Shown: one piece after another, positions 1-5,666 of the stretch
How positions within the stretch are numbered: position 1 is the stretch's first letter
Layout: every line of letters begins with the position of its first letter
Source: Desulfobacteraceae bacterium
GTDB taxonomy: Bacteria; Desulfobacterota; DSM-4660; Desulfatiglandales; Desulfatiglandaceae
Direction of reading: 5' to 3'
Assembly (NCBI GenBank): GCA_030597505.1
Contig: JAUVRS010000146.1
Span: forward strand, 1-6,767
Length of the DNA stretch: 6,767 bases
Made by a program: the position numbers and the translations under genes
The notes under the pieces: generated by a model
What the model was told of the DNA's origin: nothing
What the model saw: the letters and a program-made list of their open reading frames with translations, nothing else
Database searches by the model: none

Positions 1-1
1 A

Positions 2-79
2 AGAGAAACCAACCACTGCATGTTCAAAGGAAAAACGGAGGAAGAACTCCCACCATTTATCGACAAAAGATCTGACTGA
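2..79 (+). CDS. Possible 3' end of a rightward gene cut by the window edge
   Basis: A plus-strand frame is open from the left edge and ends at a TGA (77-79). Its last residues are MFKGKTEEELPPFIDKRSD. It is only 25 codons long, and a short ATG-initiated peptide from position 20 is equally possible. No family is recognised. It would be convergent with the cyclase gene and would end about 70 bp before the hairpin at 147-176. Chance is a real alternative: another frame of this strand also stays open from the edge past position 200. Positions 80-141 hold nothing else that can be supported. Confidence 0.2.
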   Translation, partial: RETNHCMFKGKTEEELPPFIDKRSD

Positions 80-141
80 AATGGAAACTGTTTTGCGTCT
101 TCCTCAGAAGGCAGTAACGACGTCGGTTCCAGAAGGAGCAG

Positions 142-176
142 AAAAGTTCAGGGGCGGTCAGACAACCGCCCCTGAA
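142..176 (-). terminator. Rho-independent terminator of the leftward operon
   Basis: A perfect 12-bp inverted repeat, TTCAGGGGCGGT (147-158) and ACCGCCCCTGAA (165-176), encloses a 6-nt loop. Read on the minus strand, the GC-rich stem is followed at once by CTTTTCT, and it starts 24 bp after the TAA of the cyclase gene (200-202). That order is right for an intrinsic terminator ending the leftward transcript. Read on the plus strand the stem is followed by ATAAAAA rather than a T tract, so action on a rightward transcript is less likely. Confidence 0.85.
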
Positions 177-199
177 ATAAAAACCGAATTTCTTATAAC

Positions 200-931
200 T
201 TAGGAATTGAGGTCCCAATCCACCGGCTCACCTTCAGACAGGATCGCAATGGCCCGTAAAGGAGACCCCGTACCCTTTCGAATCCTAAGTGGCAGGGCAA
301 TAAAGGTAAATCGCTTACCAACCAGTTTGTCCAGGTTGCAGAGGTTCTCCATATGCGTTACACGTCGTTCACTGCAGACGGTGTGACACGGGTAGGTCTT
401 GTCCAGAAACATGTCCGGGCTCGTATTGTCCACGCCAAAGTTAATCACACCCTTATCGATGATGTAGTCGGTGGCCTCCTTGGTCAGACCCGGCTGATGT
501 GAGGCGTATTCCGGCTTTCCATAATAGTTGTCAAAATGGCCGGTGTAAAATAGAATCGTGTCCCCTTTTTGGATATCCAGATTCCAGCGTTTGAGCTCTG
601 CCTCGATCTTGTCGGGTCCAAATTGTGTCTGAATGGGAACGTCGCTTACATCGACGCATATGGCCGATGTGATGCAGTGTTCCAACGGAATTTCGTCCAC
701 GGAGGGCGCATCCGGATCAGTGGACAGATGACTGATCGAATCGATGTGGGTTGGCCCGTGGTCGCACATCATAATGCCGCTGGCTTGGTAGGAAAACCCG
801 GTCCCTATGATACGTCTGGATTCATCATGCGACATGTGTTCCCAGATCACCGTCTTGGCATGACCCGGATAGACGGGCATACCCGTGTAGATTTCCTGGC
901 TCAGATCAATGACTTTTCCTTTAATCTTCAT
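200..931 (-). CDS. Cyclase family protein (kynurenine formamidase-like metal-dependent hydrolase)
   Basis: A 243-residue protein of the cyclase superfamily (KynB-type kynurenine formamidase, isatin hydrolase and polyketide-cyclase-like enzymes), soluble and probably cytoplasmic with no signal peptide. The N-terminus (VIDLSQEIYTGMPVYPG) is the family's usual opening. The metal-site signature H-x3-H-x-D-x3-H is at H58, H62, D64 and H68. The second conserved pair, H183 and E195 in H-x11-E, followed by NLxxL, also has KynB spacing. All expected metal and catalytic residues are therefore present. The usual HGTHxDAPxH reads HGPTHIDSISH, an uncommon variant. The ATG at 929-931 has an AGGAGG seven bases upstream. 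Length matches the family (210-260). It is the last gene before a strong terminator and lies 218 bp after the SDR gene, so it may be read from the shared operon or its own promoter. Family members hydrolyse formamides, cyclic amides and lactones. Kynurenine itself is not implied, since no other tryptophan-catabolic gene is present. Confidence 0.9.
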   Translation of the reverse strand: MKIKGKVIDLSQEIYTGMPVYPGHAKTVIWEHMSHDESRRIIGTGFSYQASGIMMCDHGPTHIDSISHLSTDPDAPSVDEIPLEHCITSAICVDVSDVPIQTQFGPDKIEAELKRWNLDIQKGDTILFYTGHFDNYYGKPEYASHQPGLTKEATDYIIDKGVINFGVDNTSPDMFLDKTYPCHTVCSERRVTHMENLCNLDKLVGKRFTFIALPLRIRKGTGSPLRAIAILSEGEPVDWDLNS

Positions 932-990
932 GTTTCATCCTCCTGTTAATTTCATTTTTTGAATTTCCATATTTTTGCATAAGCCCTAAT

Positions 991-1012
991 CCAAAATTTG
1001 GAGCCAAATTGG
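991..1012. promoter_or_regulatory. Two adjacent short palindromes upstream of the cyclase gene, candidate operator
   Basis: CCAAAATTTGG (991-1001) and CCAAATTGG (1004-1012) are each perfect palindromes around a central A and are separated by two bases. Their centres are 12 bp apart, roughly one helical turn. They lie 60-80 bp upstream of the cyclase start within an AT-rich stretch (932-1020), where a promoter would be expected. No -35/-10 pair close to consensus could be found there, so regulation is an inference. The rest of the gap (1013-1149) contains the weak hairpin CCCGC-TGG-GCGGG (1108-1120) and a spaced 8-bp direct repeat CCCTGAAC (1080-1087, 1125-1132). No gene is seen in it. Confidence 0.3.
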
Positions 1013-1149
1013 CAATTATTTGGGGAAATGAGCATTTTTAACGAGCACTTCGGGTCTTCAATGCCGTCCCTGTCCTTAACCCTGAACGTTGAACCTTTGT
1101 CGAAGATCCCGCTGGGCGGGGAATCCCTGAACCTGAGTAGTTACAGAAT

Positions 1150-1917
1150 TTAGTGTGCAGTCCATCCCGCATCCACCATAAGCACGTGCCCGGTGACGAG
1201 AGAACTTGCAGGTGCGGCCAGATAAATCACCGCCCCCACAACATCTTCGGGCGTACCAAGTTTTTTTAGCAGGTTTTTCGCCAAAGCATATTCACGAAAC
1301 TGGGGATCAGCCAAAAAGCCTTTTGAAAGCTCTGTCTCGATAAACGTTGGTGCCACACCGTTTACCAGTATTCCGTGGGTGGCCCATTCCAACGCCAGGA
1401 CCTTGGTCACCATGTCAAGCCCTGCCTTGCTGGCGCAGTACGCTGAACGCTTTATCAAGGCCACAGAACCTGTCTGAGAACTGATATTGATGATCCTTCC
1501 CCCTCGTCCTTGAGCAATCATTGCCCTTCCAACTGCCTGGGCAAGAAAAAAACTTGCCTTCAGATTAATATCCATAACCTGATCCCATGCCTCGACAGTC
1601 ACATCTAAGGCTTCCTGGGGTATGTTCATCCCGGCGTTGTTGACAAGGATATCAACGCCACCCAACTTCTCCCTTAATTCCTCCACCAAAGGCTCAATCC
1701 GATCCGTCTCAGTAATGTCCGCTGCCACGGCACCGGCCCTCCGTCCCAATGATTCGATCTGCTCGGCCACCGCCTCCAGTTCGGATAAGGTCCTCGATAT
1801 CAACCCCACATCGGCTCCCGCCTCGGCAAGACCCAGCGCAATGGCCTTACCAATCCCCCTGCCGGCCCCCGTAACGATTGCGGTCTTCCCCTCAAGGTCA
1901 AACATTTTTCCCTTCAT
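1150..1917 (-). CDS. SDR family NAD(P)-dependent oxidoreductase
   Basis: A 255-residue classical short-chain dehydrogenase/reductase. The cofactor motif TGAGRGIG is at 16-23, NNAG at 93-96, and the catalytic tetrad is complete: N118, S147, Y160 and K164 (YCASK). The sequence ends with the usual VTGHVLMVDAGW. An arginine just after the second beta strand (SRT, residue 42) hints at NADP(H) preference, but this is not decisive. The overall pattern resembles gluconate 5-dehydrogenase and FabG-like enzymes that interconvert a secondary alcohol and a ketone; the substrate cannot be read from sequence. The ATG at 1915-1917 has GAGAGG seven bases upstream. An internal ATG at residue 5 is less well placed. 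The start lies 12 bp after the iorB stop, so the two are co-transcribed. A role on the same hydroxy/keto acid route as IorAB and the GarR-like enzyme is likely but inferred. Confidence 0.93.
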   Translation of the reverse strand: MKGKMFDLEGKTAIVTGAGRGIGKAIALGLAEAGADVGLISRTLSELEAVAEQIESLGRRAGAVAADITETDRIEPLVEELREKLGGVDILVNNAGMNIPQEALDVTVEAWDQVMDINLKASFFLAQAVGRAMIAQGRGGRIINISSQTGSVALIKRSAYCASKAGLDMVTKVLALEWATHGILVNGVAPTFIETELSKGFLADPQFREYALAKNLLKKLGTPEDVVGAVIYLAAPASSLVTGHVLMVDAGWTAH

Positions 1918-1929
1918 AACGTAACCTCT

Positions 1930-2535
1930 CTAAATCCCGTTGAGGCCCATCTTCAACGCGGTCAAATTGAGTTCCACTTTGGAAGCGGGAAAAGAGTCCT
2001 TTATCTCTTTTTCAGCCTCGTCGATATTTATCGGAATCTTATTTGTCCCGAGCAGTGCCCCCAACATGATGATGTTGGCCACAATGGGGGCCCCCAGATC
2101 CATTGCCATATCCGTTGCCTTCAGAAACCTGGATGACCGGGAAAGCCGCTCAATTGCCCCTTTAAGTTCTTCCAGATCCGGGTAGGTCAGCCTCTTGGCC
2201 AACACACCAACAGGATAAACGGGTTGAAAATTAGTGACCGTCACAACATCAGGGTTTCCATAGGATTGTAATATCCTCAGCGTTTCCAAGGGTTCCAGAC
2301 CCAGGATGACATGGCCCTGACCATCGGGCACAAGAGGTCCATGATATTTCACCTCGGATATCCGTAGGCTGCTAAATACACCACCGCCCCTTTGTGCAGC
2401 ACCAAACGTCTCTCCTATGGTTAAGAAAAAGCCTTTATTGGATAAAATTCTCCCAATCATTCTGGAAATCAATATATTGCCCTGCCCACCAACTCCCGAA
2501 ATAATGAGGTTTATAGGGTCTCGCTGAGATGTCAT
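1930..2535 (-). CDS. iorB: Indolepyruvate:ferredoxin oxidoreductase, beta subunit
   Basis: A 201-residue protein of the 2-oxoacid:ferredoxin oxidoreductase gamma-type domain family, the usual size for IorB (about 190-210). The glycine-rich motif GVGGQG at 14-19 and GETFGAAQRGGG at 41-52 are the family's hallmarks. With IorA it forms the enzyme that oxidatively decarboxylates indolepyruvate and other arylpyruvates to aryl-acetyl-CoA, passing electrons to ferredoxin. This is an oxygen-sensitive cytoplasmic reaction used in anaerobic amino-acid catabolism. Its ATG (2533-2535) overlaps the iorA TAA by one base (TAATG), so translation is probably coupled to that of the C-terminal part of IorA. It ends in TAG 12 bp before the SDR start. 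The subunit appears intact, so loss of function would come from iorA and not from this gene. Confidence 0.93.
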   Translation of the reverse strand: MTSQRDPINLIISGVGGQGNILISRMIGRILSNKGFFLTIGETFGAAQRGGGVFSSLRISEVKYHGPLVPDGQGHVILGLEPLETLRILQSYGNPDVVTVTNFQPVYPVGVLAKRLTYPDLEELKGAIERLSRSSRFLKATDMAMDLGAPIVANIIMLGALLGTNKIPINIDEAEKEIKDSFPASKVELNLTALKMGLNGI

Positions 2536-3410
2536 TATGCAGTTTCCTCTCTTATAATGGCATTAAAGGGGCAAATGTCCGTACAGACACCACACCCTGA
2601 ACACATATCCTCTTTGACGCTTGCAATTCCCGCCTCTGTATCTTGAAACAAGGCAGGGCACCTGAGTTCACTGGAACAGATGCCACATTCTTCCCCTTTG
2701 CATTTCTCCGCTTCAATACGGATGGCGTAAGGTCTCACCTTTTCTGTTTTCGCTCTGACGATTTCACAGGCCCTTCGCAAAATGAGTATGCGGACACCTT
2801 CTTCCATCTTCAGGAGACTGCGAATTGCCTTGACAGTCCCCCTTATATCAAAGGGGTCGCTAACCACGACTTCACACCCCAGTGAACGGCAAAGCGTTTC
2901 AATGTCAATCCTCTTGGCCGGATCGCCAACGGCATTAAATCCTGTGCCCGGGTGGGACTGAAATCCCGTCATGGCAGTGGCAGCGTTATCCAGGATGATC
3001 TGAATCATATTGGATTCATTGTAGACAGCATTGATCAGGGCGGGGATGACGGCGTGGAAAAAAGTGGAATCACCACAGATGGCGATCACGGGCTGTTGAT
3101 AGCCAAATGCTTCCAGTTGACCAAAACCCGCTGCCAGTCCGGTGCCTGACCCCATAGCATGAAGCAGATTTATCTGTCTTTTACCCTCGGGAAAGACATC
3201 CAGGGTAGAGCATCCGATATCACCTGTGACATACGCATCTCTTCCGTCCGCCTTAATGGCCTTTTCCAACGCCCAGAAGCTTGCCCTGTGCGGACAACCC
3301 GGGCACCAGGTCAGACCTCTGCTGATAAGAAGCCGGTCTGAGGCTTCTGCCAGCATCTTTTCATAGCCGGCATCCCTCACCTCGTGGTCTACATCAAAGA
3401 TCTTCCCCAA
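2535..3410 (-). CDS. iorA: Indolepyruvate:ferredoxin oxidoreductase alpha subunit, C-terminal part (TPP and 2x[4Fe-4S] domains), downstream of an in-frame stop
   Basis: A 291-residue frame carrying the second half of IorA. It has the TPP-binding domain with CPGCPHR (36-42), GDIGCSTL (63-70), the GDS...DN thiamine-diphosphate motif (113-115 to 141-142), and a C-terminal double ferredoxin domain. The second cluster is canonical (C270, C273, C276, C280-P). The first reads C237-x4-C242-x2-C245-x5-C251-P, slightly longer than the usual C-x2-C-x2-C-x4-C. The frame is the same as that of the N-terminal part (3444-4445). The 11 codons between its stop and this start also look like IorA (GEITPIRVLTA), so the nominal TTG start at 3408-3410 is probably artificial. 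It has no Shine-Dalgarno at proper distance. Alternative internal starts (GTG at residue 11, ATG at 19) are no better. The most likely reading is the 3' part of one 636-residue iorA. It ends in TAA overlapping the iorB ATG. Confidence 0.85.
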   Translation of the reverse strand: MGKIFDVDHEVRDAGYEKMLAEASDRLLISRGLTWCPGCPHRASFWALEKAIKADGRDAYVTGDIGCSTLDVFPEGKRQINLLHAMGSGTGLAAGFGQLEAFGYQQPVIAICGDSTFFHAVIPALINAVYNESNMIQIILDNAATAMTGFQSHPGTGFNAVGDPAKRIDIETLCRSLGCEVVVSDPFDIRGTVKAIRSLLKMEEGVRILILRRACEIVRAKTEKVRPYAIRIEAEKCKGEECGICSSELRCPALFQDTEAGIASVKEDMCSGCGVCTDICPFNAIIREETA

Positions 3411-3446
3411 GGCGGTTAATACCCGGATAGGGGTTATCTCTCCTTA
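3411..3446 (-). other. iorA: In-frame ochre codon interrupting iorA, with conserved-looking codons after it
   Basis: On the minus strand the frame reads GGA CAC CTA CCC GAA, then TAA (3446-3444), then GGA GAG ATA ACC CCT ATC CGG. This is GHLPE-stop-GEITPIR, continuing through VLTALGKI into the TPP domain. IorA proteins typically have a G-x-L-P-x-x-G-E-L/I-x-P segment at this junction, so exactly one sense codon appears to have become TAA. One base change from Tyr (TAC/TAT), Gln, Lys, Glu, Leu or Ser would suffice. There is no frameshift: both sides are in register. TAA is not the codon used for selenocysteine (TGA) or pyrrolysine (TAG). The stop overlaps AAGGAG, a Shine-Dalgarno-like string, but no standard start codon follows at 5-10 bases. 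Confidence 0.85.
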
Positions 3447-4445
3447 TTCGGGTAGGTGTCCCGATCCTTTTCCGTAAACCTTCCTGCTCTCCATATGTGC
3501 GTCAGCGATTGTTTCCTTGACATGGATTTCCAGAAATGGGTCTACTTCCTCCACCACGAGTATCTTTTCCGATTTGGCCAGCCACTCCCTGACCAGTTTA
3601 GCTGGAAATGGCCACAGGGTCCCCAGCCTCAATATGCCAACCCGGTCCTGCAAACCCAGGATGTCAATGGCTTCAGTTGAACAGGAAAACCCACTTCCCC
3701 CGCATACAATAAGCAGCTCGGGTTCTTCAGGACCGGTATACCCGTTGAACATGGAGGCCTCAAATTGCTCCCTTATTTTTTCCAGATTTTCAAGAACAGC
3801 GGCGTGCTTTGGCCATGCCAGGTAAGGAGAAATGGTCTTGGAGGCGTCCGACTTGGCTTTTCTGGGCGACCCTGGCAGATCGTCCATTTCAATGGTGCTG
3901 CTCGCGTGACAAAGGCGTGTGTAGCCTCTCAAAAACACAAAGCACTCAAATTCTTCGGAAAGTTCAAACGCCCATTTTGTCATCACCTTTGCTTCCTGTA
4001 CGCTGCTTGGTTCCAACACAGGAGCAGAGGCGAATTTTCCCAGCCACCGGGAATCAGTTTCATCACCGCTCGAATGTGCGTTGGGATCATCACATACCAC
4101 GGCGACCATGGCTCCCCCCCGGTCACCAAGACCCGTATAACTGAGATGGGTCAAAAAATCCAATGCCACACTCAGACCCGCGTTTTTCATTACGGCCAGG
4201 CTACGCAGTCCTGCAAATGCAGCAGCAGCAGCCCCCTCCACGGCGGCCTTTTCATTGGTAGACCATTCCACATGGAGATTTAAGGCCTTGGCTGCCTGCG
4301 AAAGTGTCTGGATAATCTCAGAAGATGGGGTCCCGGGATATCCGGCGGCAAATTGAGCGCCCGCTTCCAGGGCCCCCCTTGCTATGGCATCATTACCCAT
4401 CAGAAGATGTTTGGTTCCTGGGAGATACTTTTCAATACTCGGCAT
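3444..4445 (-). CDS. iorA: Indolepyruvate:ferredoxin oxidoreductase alpha subunit, N-terminal part (pyrimidine-binding and transketolase-C-like domains)
   Basis: 333 residues matching the first half of IorA. GNDAIARGALEAG (17-29) and AAGYPGTPSSEI (33-44) are signatures of the 2-oxoacid oxidoreductase pyrimidine-binding domain. NEKAAVEGAAAAAFAGLRS (64-82) carries the conserved glutamate region. DDPNAHSSGDETDSR (119-133) is also typical of IorA. The C-terminal 90 residues (ELLIVCGGSGFSC onward) form the Rossmann-like domain that normally leads straight into the TPP domain. A full IorA is about 580-650 residues. Here translation stops at 333, but the remaining 302 codons follow in the same frame, giving 636 in total. 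Without the downstream TPP and ferredoxin domains this fragment cannot be catalytic alone. The ATG at 4443-4445 has AAGGAAA about nine bases upstream. It starts 32 bp after the GarR-like gene in the same operon. Confidence 0.88.
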   Translation of the reverse strand: MPSIEKYLPGTKHLLMGNDAIARGALEAGAQFAAGYPGTPSSEIIQTLSQAAKALNLHVEWSTNEKAAVEGAAAAAFAGLRSLAVMKNAGLSVALDFLTHLSYTGLGDRGGAMVAVVCDDPNAHSSGDETDSRWLGKFASAPVLEPSSVQEAKVMTKWAFELSEEFECFVFLRGYTRLCHASSTIEMDDLPGSPRKAKSDASKTISPYLAWPKHAAVLENLEKIREQFEASMFNGYTGPEEPELLIVCGGSGFSCSTEAIDILGLQDRVGILRLGTLWPFPAKLVREWLAKSEKILVVEEVDPFLEIHVKETIADAHMESRKVYGKGSGHLPE

Positions 4446-4477
4446 TCACTGGTTTCCTTTCGATTTCGCTCCGAAAT

Positions 4478-5371
4478 TTATCCGGATTTTACCTCTGTCT
4501 TTGACATGGACTCAAGCACTTTCAGCACTGCGGAGTGGTCCAGGTCAAGCCCGCCATGGGCAGCAAGCGAATTCCACAAATGAGACATCAGGGCAGTCCC
4601 GGGCAAATACATCCCGAGTTCTTTGGCCATGGACATTGCGATTTCCGTATCCTTCTTGTGTAAACTCGCCCTGCCACCCGGTTCAAAATTCCGGTCCAGC
4701 ATCCTCCGGCCATGCAGTTCCAGGATACGACTTTGGGCAAATCCTCCCAGCAAGGCGTTTCGCACCTTTTCGGGATCAACCCCGGACTTTTTGGCAAAAA
4801 TCAAGGCCTCGGCAACCGCCTCAATGGTCAAGGCCACAATGATCTGGTTTGAGGCCTTGGCCACCTGTCCTGCTCCATGGTCACCAATGTGACTGACGTT
4901 TTTACCCATTTTCTCAAAAACCGGCAGGACCCGTTCAAAGACTTCCTGTTTTCCGCCCACCATGATGGACAGGGTTCCTTCAATGGCCCCCACATCGCCA
5001 CCACTCACGGGCGCATCAAGCATTTCCATACCGGTTTCTTCCAGTTTCTCAGCGATTTCTTTGGCAGTGATAGGGGAAATAGTGCTCATATCAACCAGGA
5101 TCACCCCTTGACTCATGCCTTCGATGCAGCCATCCTTCCCGGTGACCACTTCTTTGACAATCTGATCGTTTGGCACCATGGTGATAACCAGTTCGGCGGA
5201 GATTGATGCCTCCTTGGGTGAAGCAGCCTCCGTGGCGCCGAGTGCCACCAAGTTCTGAACTGCTTCGCGGTCTACATCATGAACCGTCAGTTTATACCCA
5301 GCATCCATGAGATTCTTGGACATGGGTGTACCCATAAGACCAAGGCCAACAAAACCAATTCTCTCAATCAT
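4478..5371 (-). CDS. 2-hydroxy-3-oxopropionate reductase / 3-hydroxyisobutyrate dehydrogenase family oxidoreductase
   Basis: A 297-residue beta-hydroxyacid dehydrogenase. It has an N-terminal NAD(P) site GLGLMG (9-14), substrate-binding DAPVSGG (119-125), a catalytic segment GAGQVAKASNQ (166-176) with lysine 172 and asparagine 175, and KKD at 239-241. The C-terminal pattern DRNFEPGGRASLHKKD and GGLDLDHSAVL resembles GarR/GlxR tartronate semialdehyde reductases more than MmsB, but the substrate is uncertain and the enzyme may act on another short hydroxy/keto acid. A longer frame runs upstream to a GTG at 5450-5452. The ATG at 5369-5371 is chosen because it has GGAGGGGAG five bases upstream, begins exactly at the conserved MIERIGFVGLGLMG, and because the GTG lies inside the promoter. 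It is the first gene of the leftward operon, followed by iorA after 32 bp. Confidence 0.92.
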   Translation of the reverse strand: MIERIGFVGLGLMGTPMSKNLMDAGYKLTVHDVDREAVQNLVALGATEAASPKEASISAELVITMVPNDQIVKEVVTGKDGCIEGMSQGVILVDMSTISPITAKEIAEKLEETGMEMLDAPVSGGDVGAIEGTLSIMVGGKQEVFERVLPVFEKMGKNVSHIGDHGAGQVAKASNQIIVALTIEAVAEALIFAKKSGVDPEKVRNALLGGFAQSRILELHGRRMLDRNFEPGGRASLHKKDTEIAMSMAKELGMYLPGTALMSHLWNSLAAHGGLDLDHSAVLKVLESMSKTEVKSG

Positions 5372-5433
5372 TGTAACTCCCCTCCGGTTGAATAGAAAAT
5401 TTGTTTTTCGTTCTGCCCATTCTTCTCTATTTG

Positions 5434-5469
5434 AAGCGTGATTCTTATCCACGCGATATTAATTGTCAA
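5434..5469 (-). promoter_or_regulatory. Sigma70-type promoter of the leftward operon, with inverted repeat over the -10
   Basis: On the minus strand a perfect -35 TTGACA (5469-5464) is followed after 17 bp by AAGAAT (5446-5441), matching four of six -10 positions. Transcription would start near 5434, leaving a leader of about 62 nt before the ATG of the GarR-like gene at 5371. An inverted repeat GCGTG-N9-CACGC (5436-5440, 5450-5454) brackets the -10 box, where a repressor could act; this is inference. The wider divergent gap (5372-5666, 295 bp) is AT-rich. No clean promoter for the rightward gene at 5667 was found in it. Confidence 0.6.
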
Positions 5470-5612
5470 GAATAAGTTCCCCGAGAAAGAACATGCGACG
5501 TCTATATTTGGCCGAAAAATATGCCTGTTATCCCCTTGTTTGAAGATCACGGAATAAAACCCAAAAAATGAGGTTGAGTAAAAGGCCTGCATGGATTATT
5601 GCTGTCATCTTG

Positions 5613-5638
5613 AGGAGGAAATGATGGACACCAAATGA
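5613..5638 (+). other. Strong ribosome binding site followed by a minimal ORF (MMDTK/MDTK) upstream of the C_GCAxxG gene
   Basis: GAGGAGG (5612-5618) is the best Shine-Dalgarno in this leader and sits five bases before an ATG at 5624, with another ATG at 5621. The frame ends after AAA at TGA (5636-5638), 28 bp before the ATG of the next gene, which itself has only a weak AAGGG 11 bases upstream. It may be a tiny leader ORF that loads ribosomes for the downstream gene, or chance. A GGAGG/CCTCC pairing (5614-5618 with 5641-5645) could fold over it. Confidence 0.3.
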
Positions 5639-5666
5639 AACCTCCACGGAAAGGGCTGACAAGAAA

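Noticed and set aside
1080..1132. CCCTGAAC direct repeat and weak GC hairpin between the SDR and cyclase genes
   Set aside because: Two 8-bp copies spaced 45 bp and a 5-bp stem without a T tract are within chance and do not support a terminator or mobile-element end.
3408..3446. Selenocysteine or pyrrolysine readthrough of the iorA stop
   Set aside because: The codon is TAA. Selenocysteine uses TGA and pyrrolysine uses TAG, and no obvious SECIS-like hairpin was seen directly after the stop.
3765..4283. 172-codon open frame on the plus strand inside iorA
   Set aside because: It is antisense to a well-supported gene, its protein has no recognisable motif, and it is explained by codon composition of iorA. 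Other long frames opposite the genes were dropped for the same reason.
5372..5452. Upstream extension of the GarR-like protein to a GTG start
   Set aside because: The added 27 residues precede the conserved Rossmann N-terminus and overlap the -10 region of the promoter, and the GTG has no ribosome binding site as good as that of the ATG at 5371.
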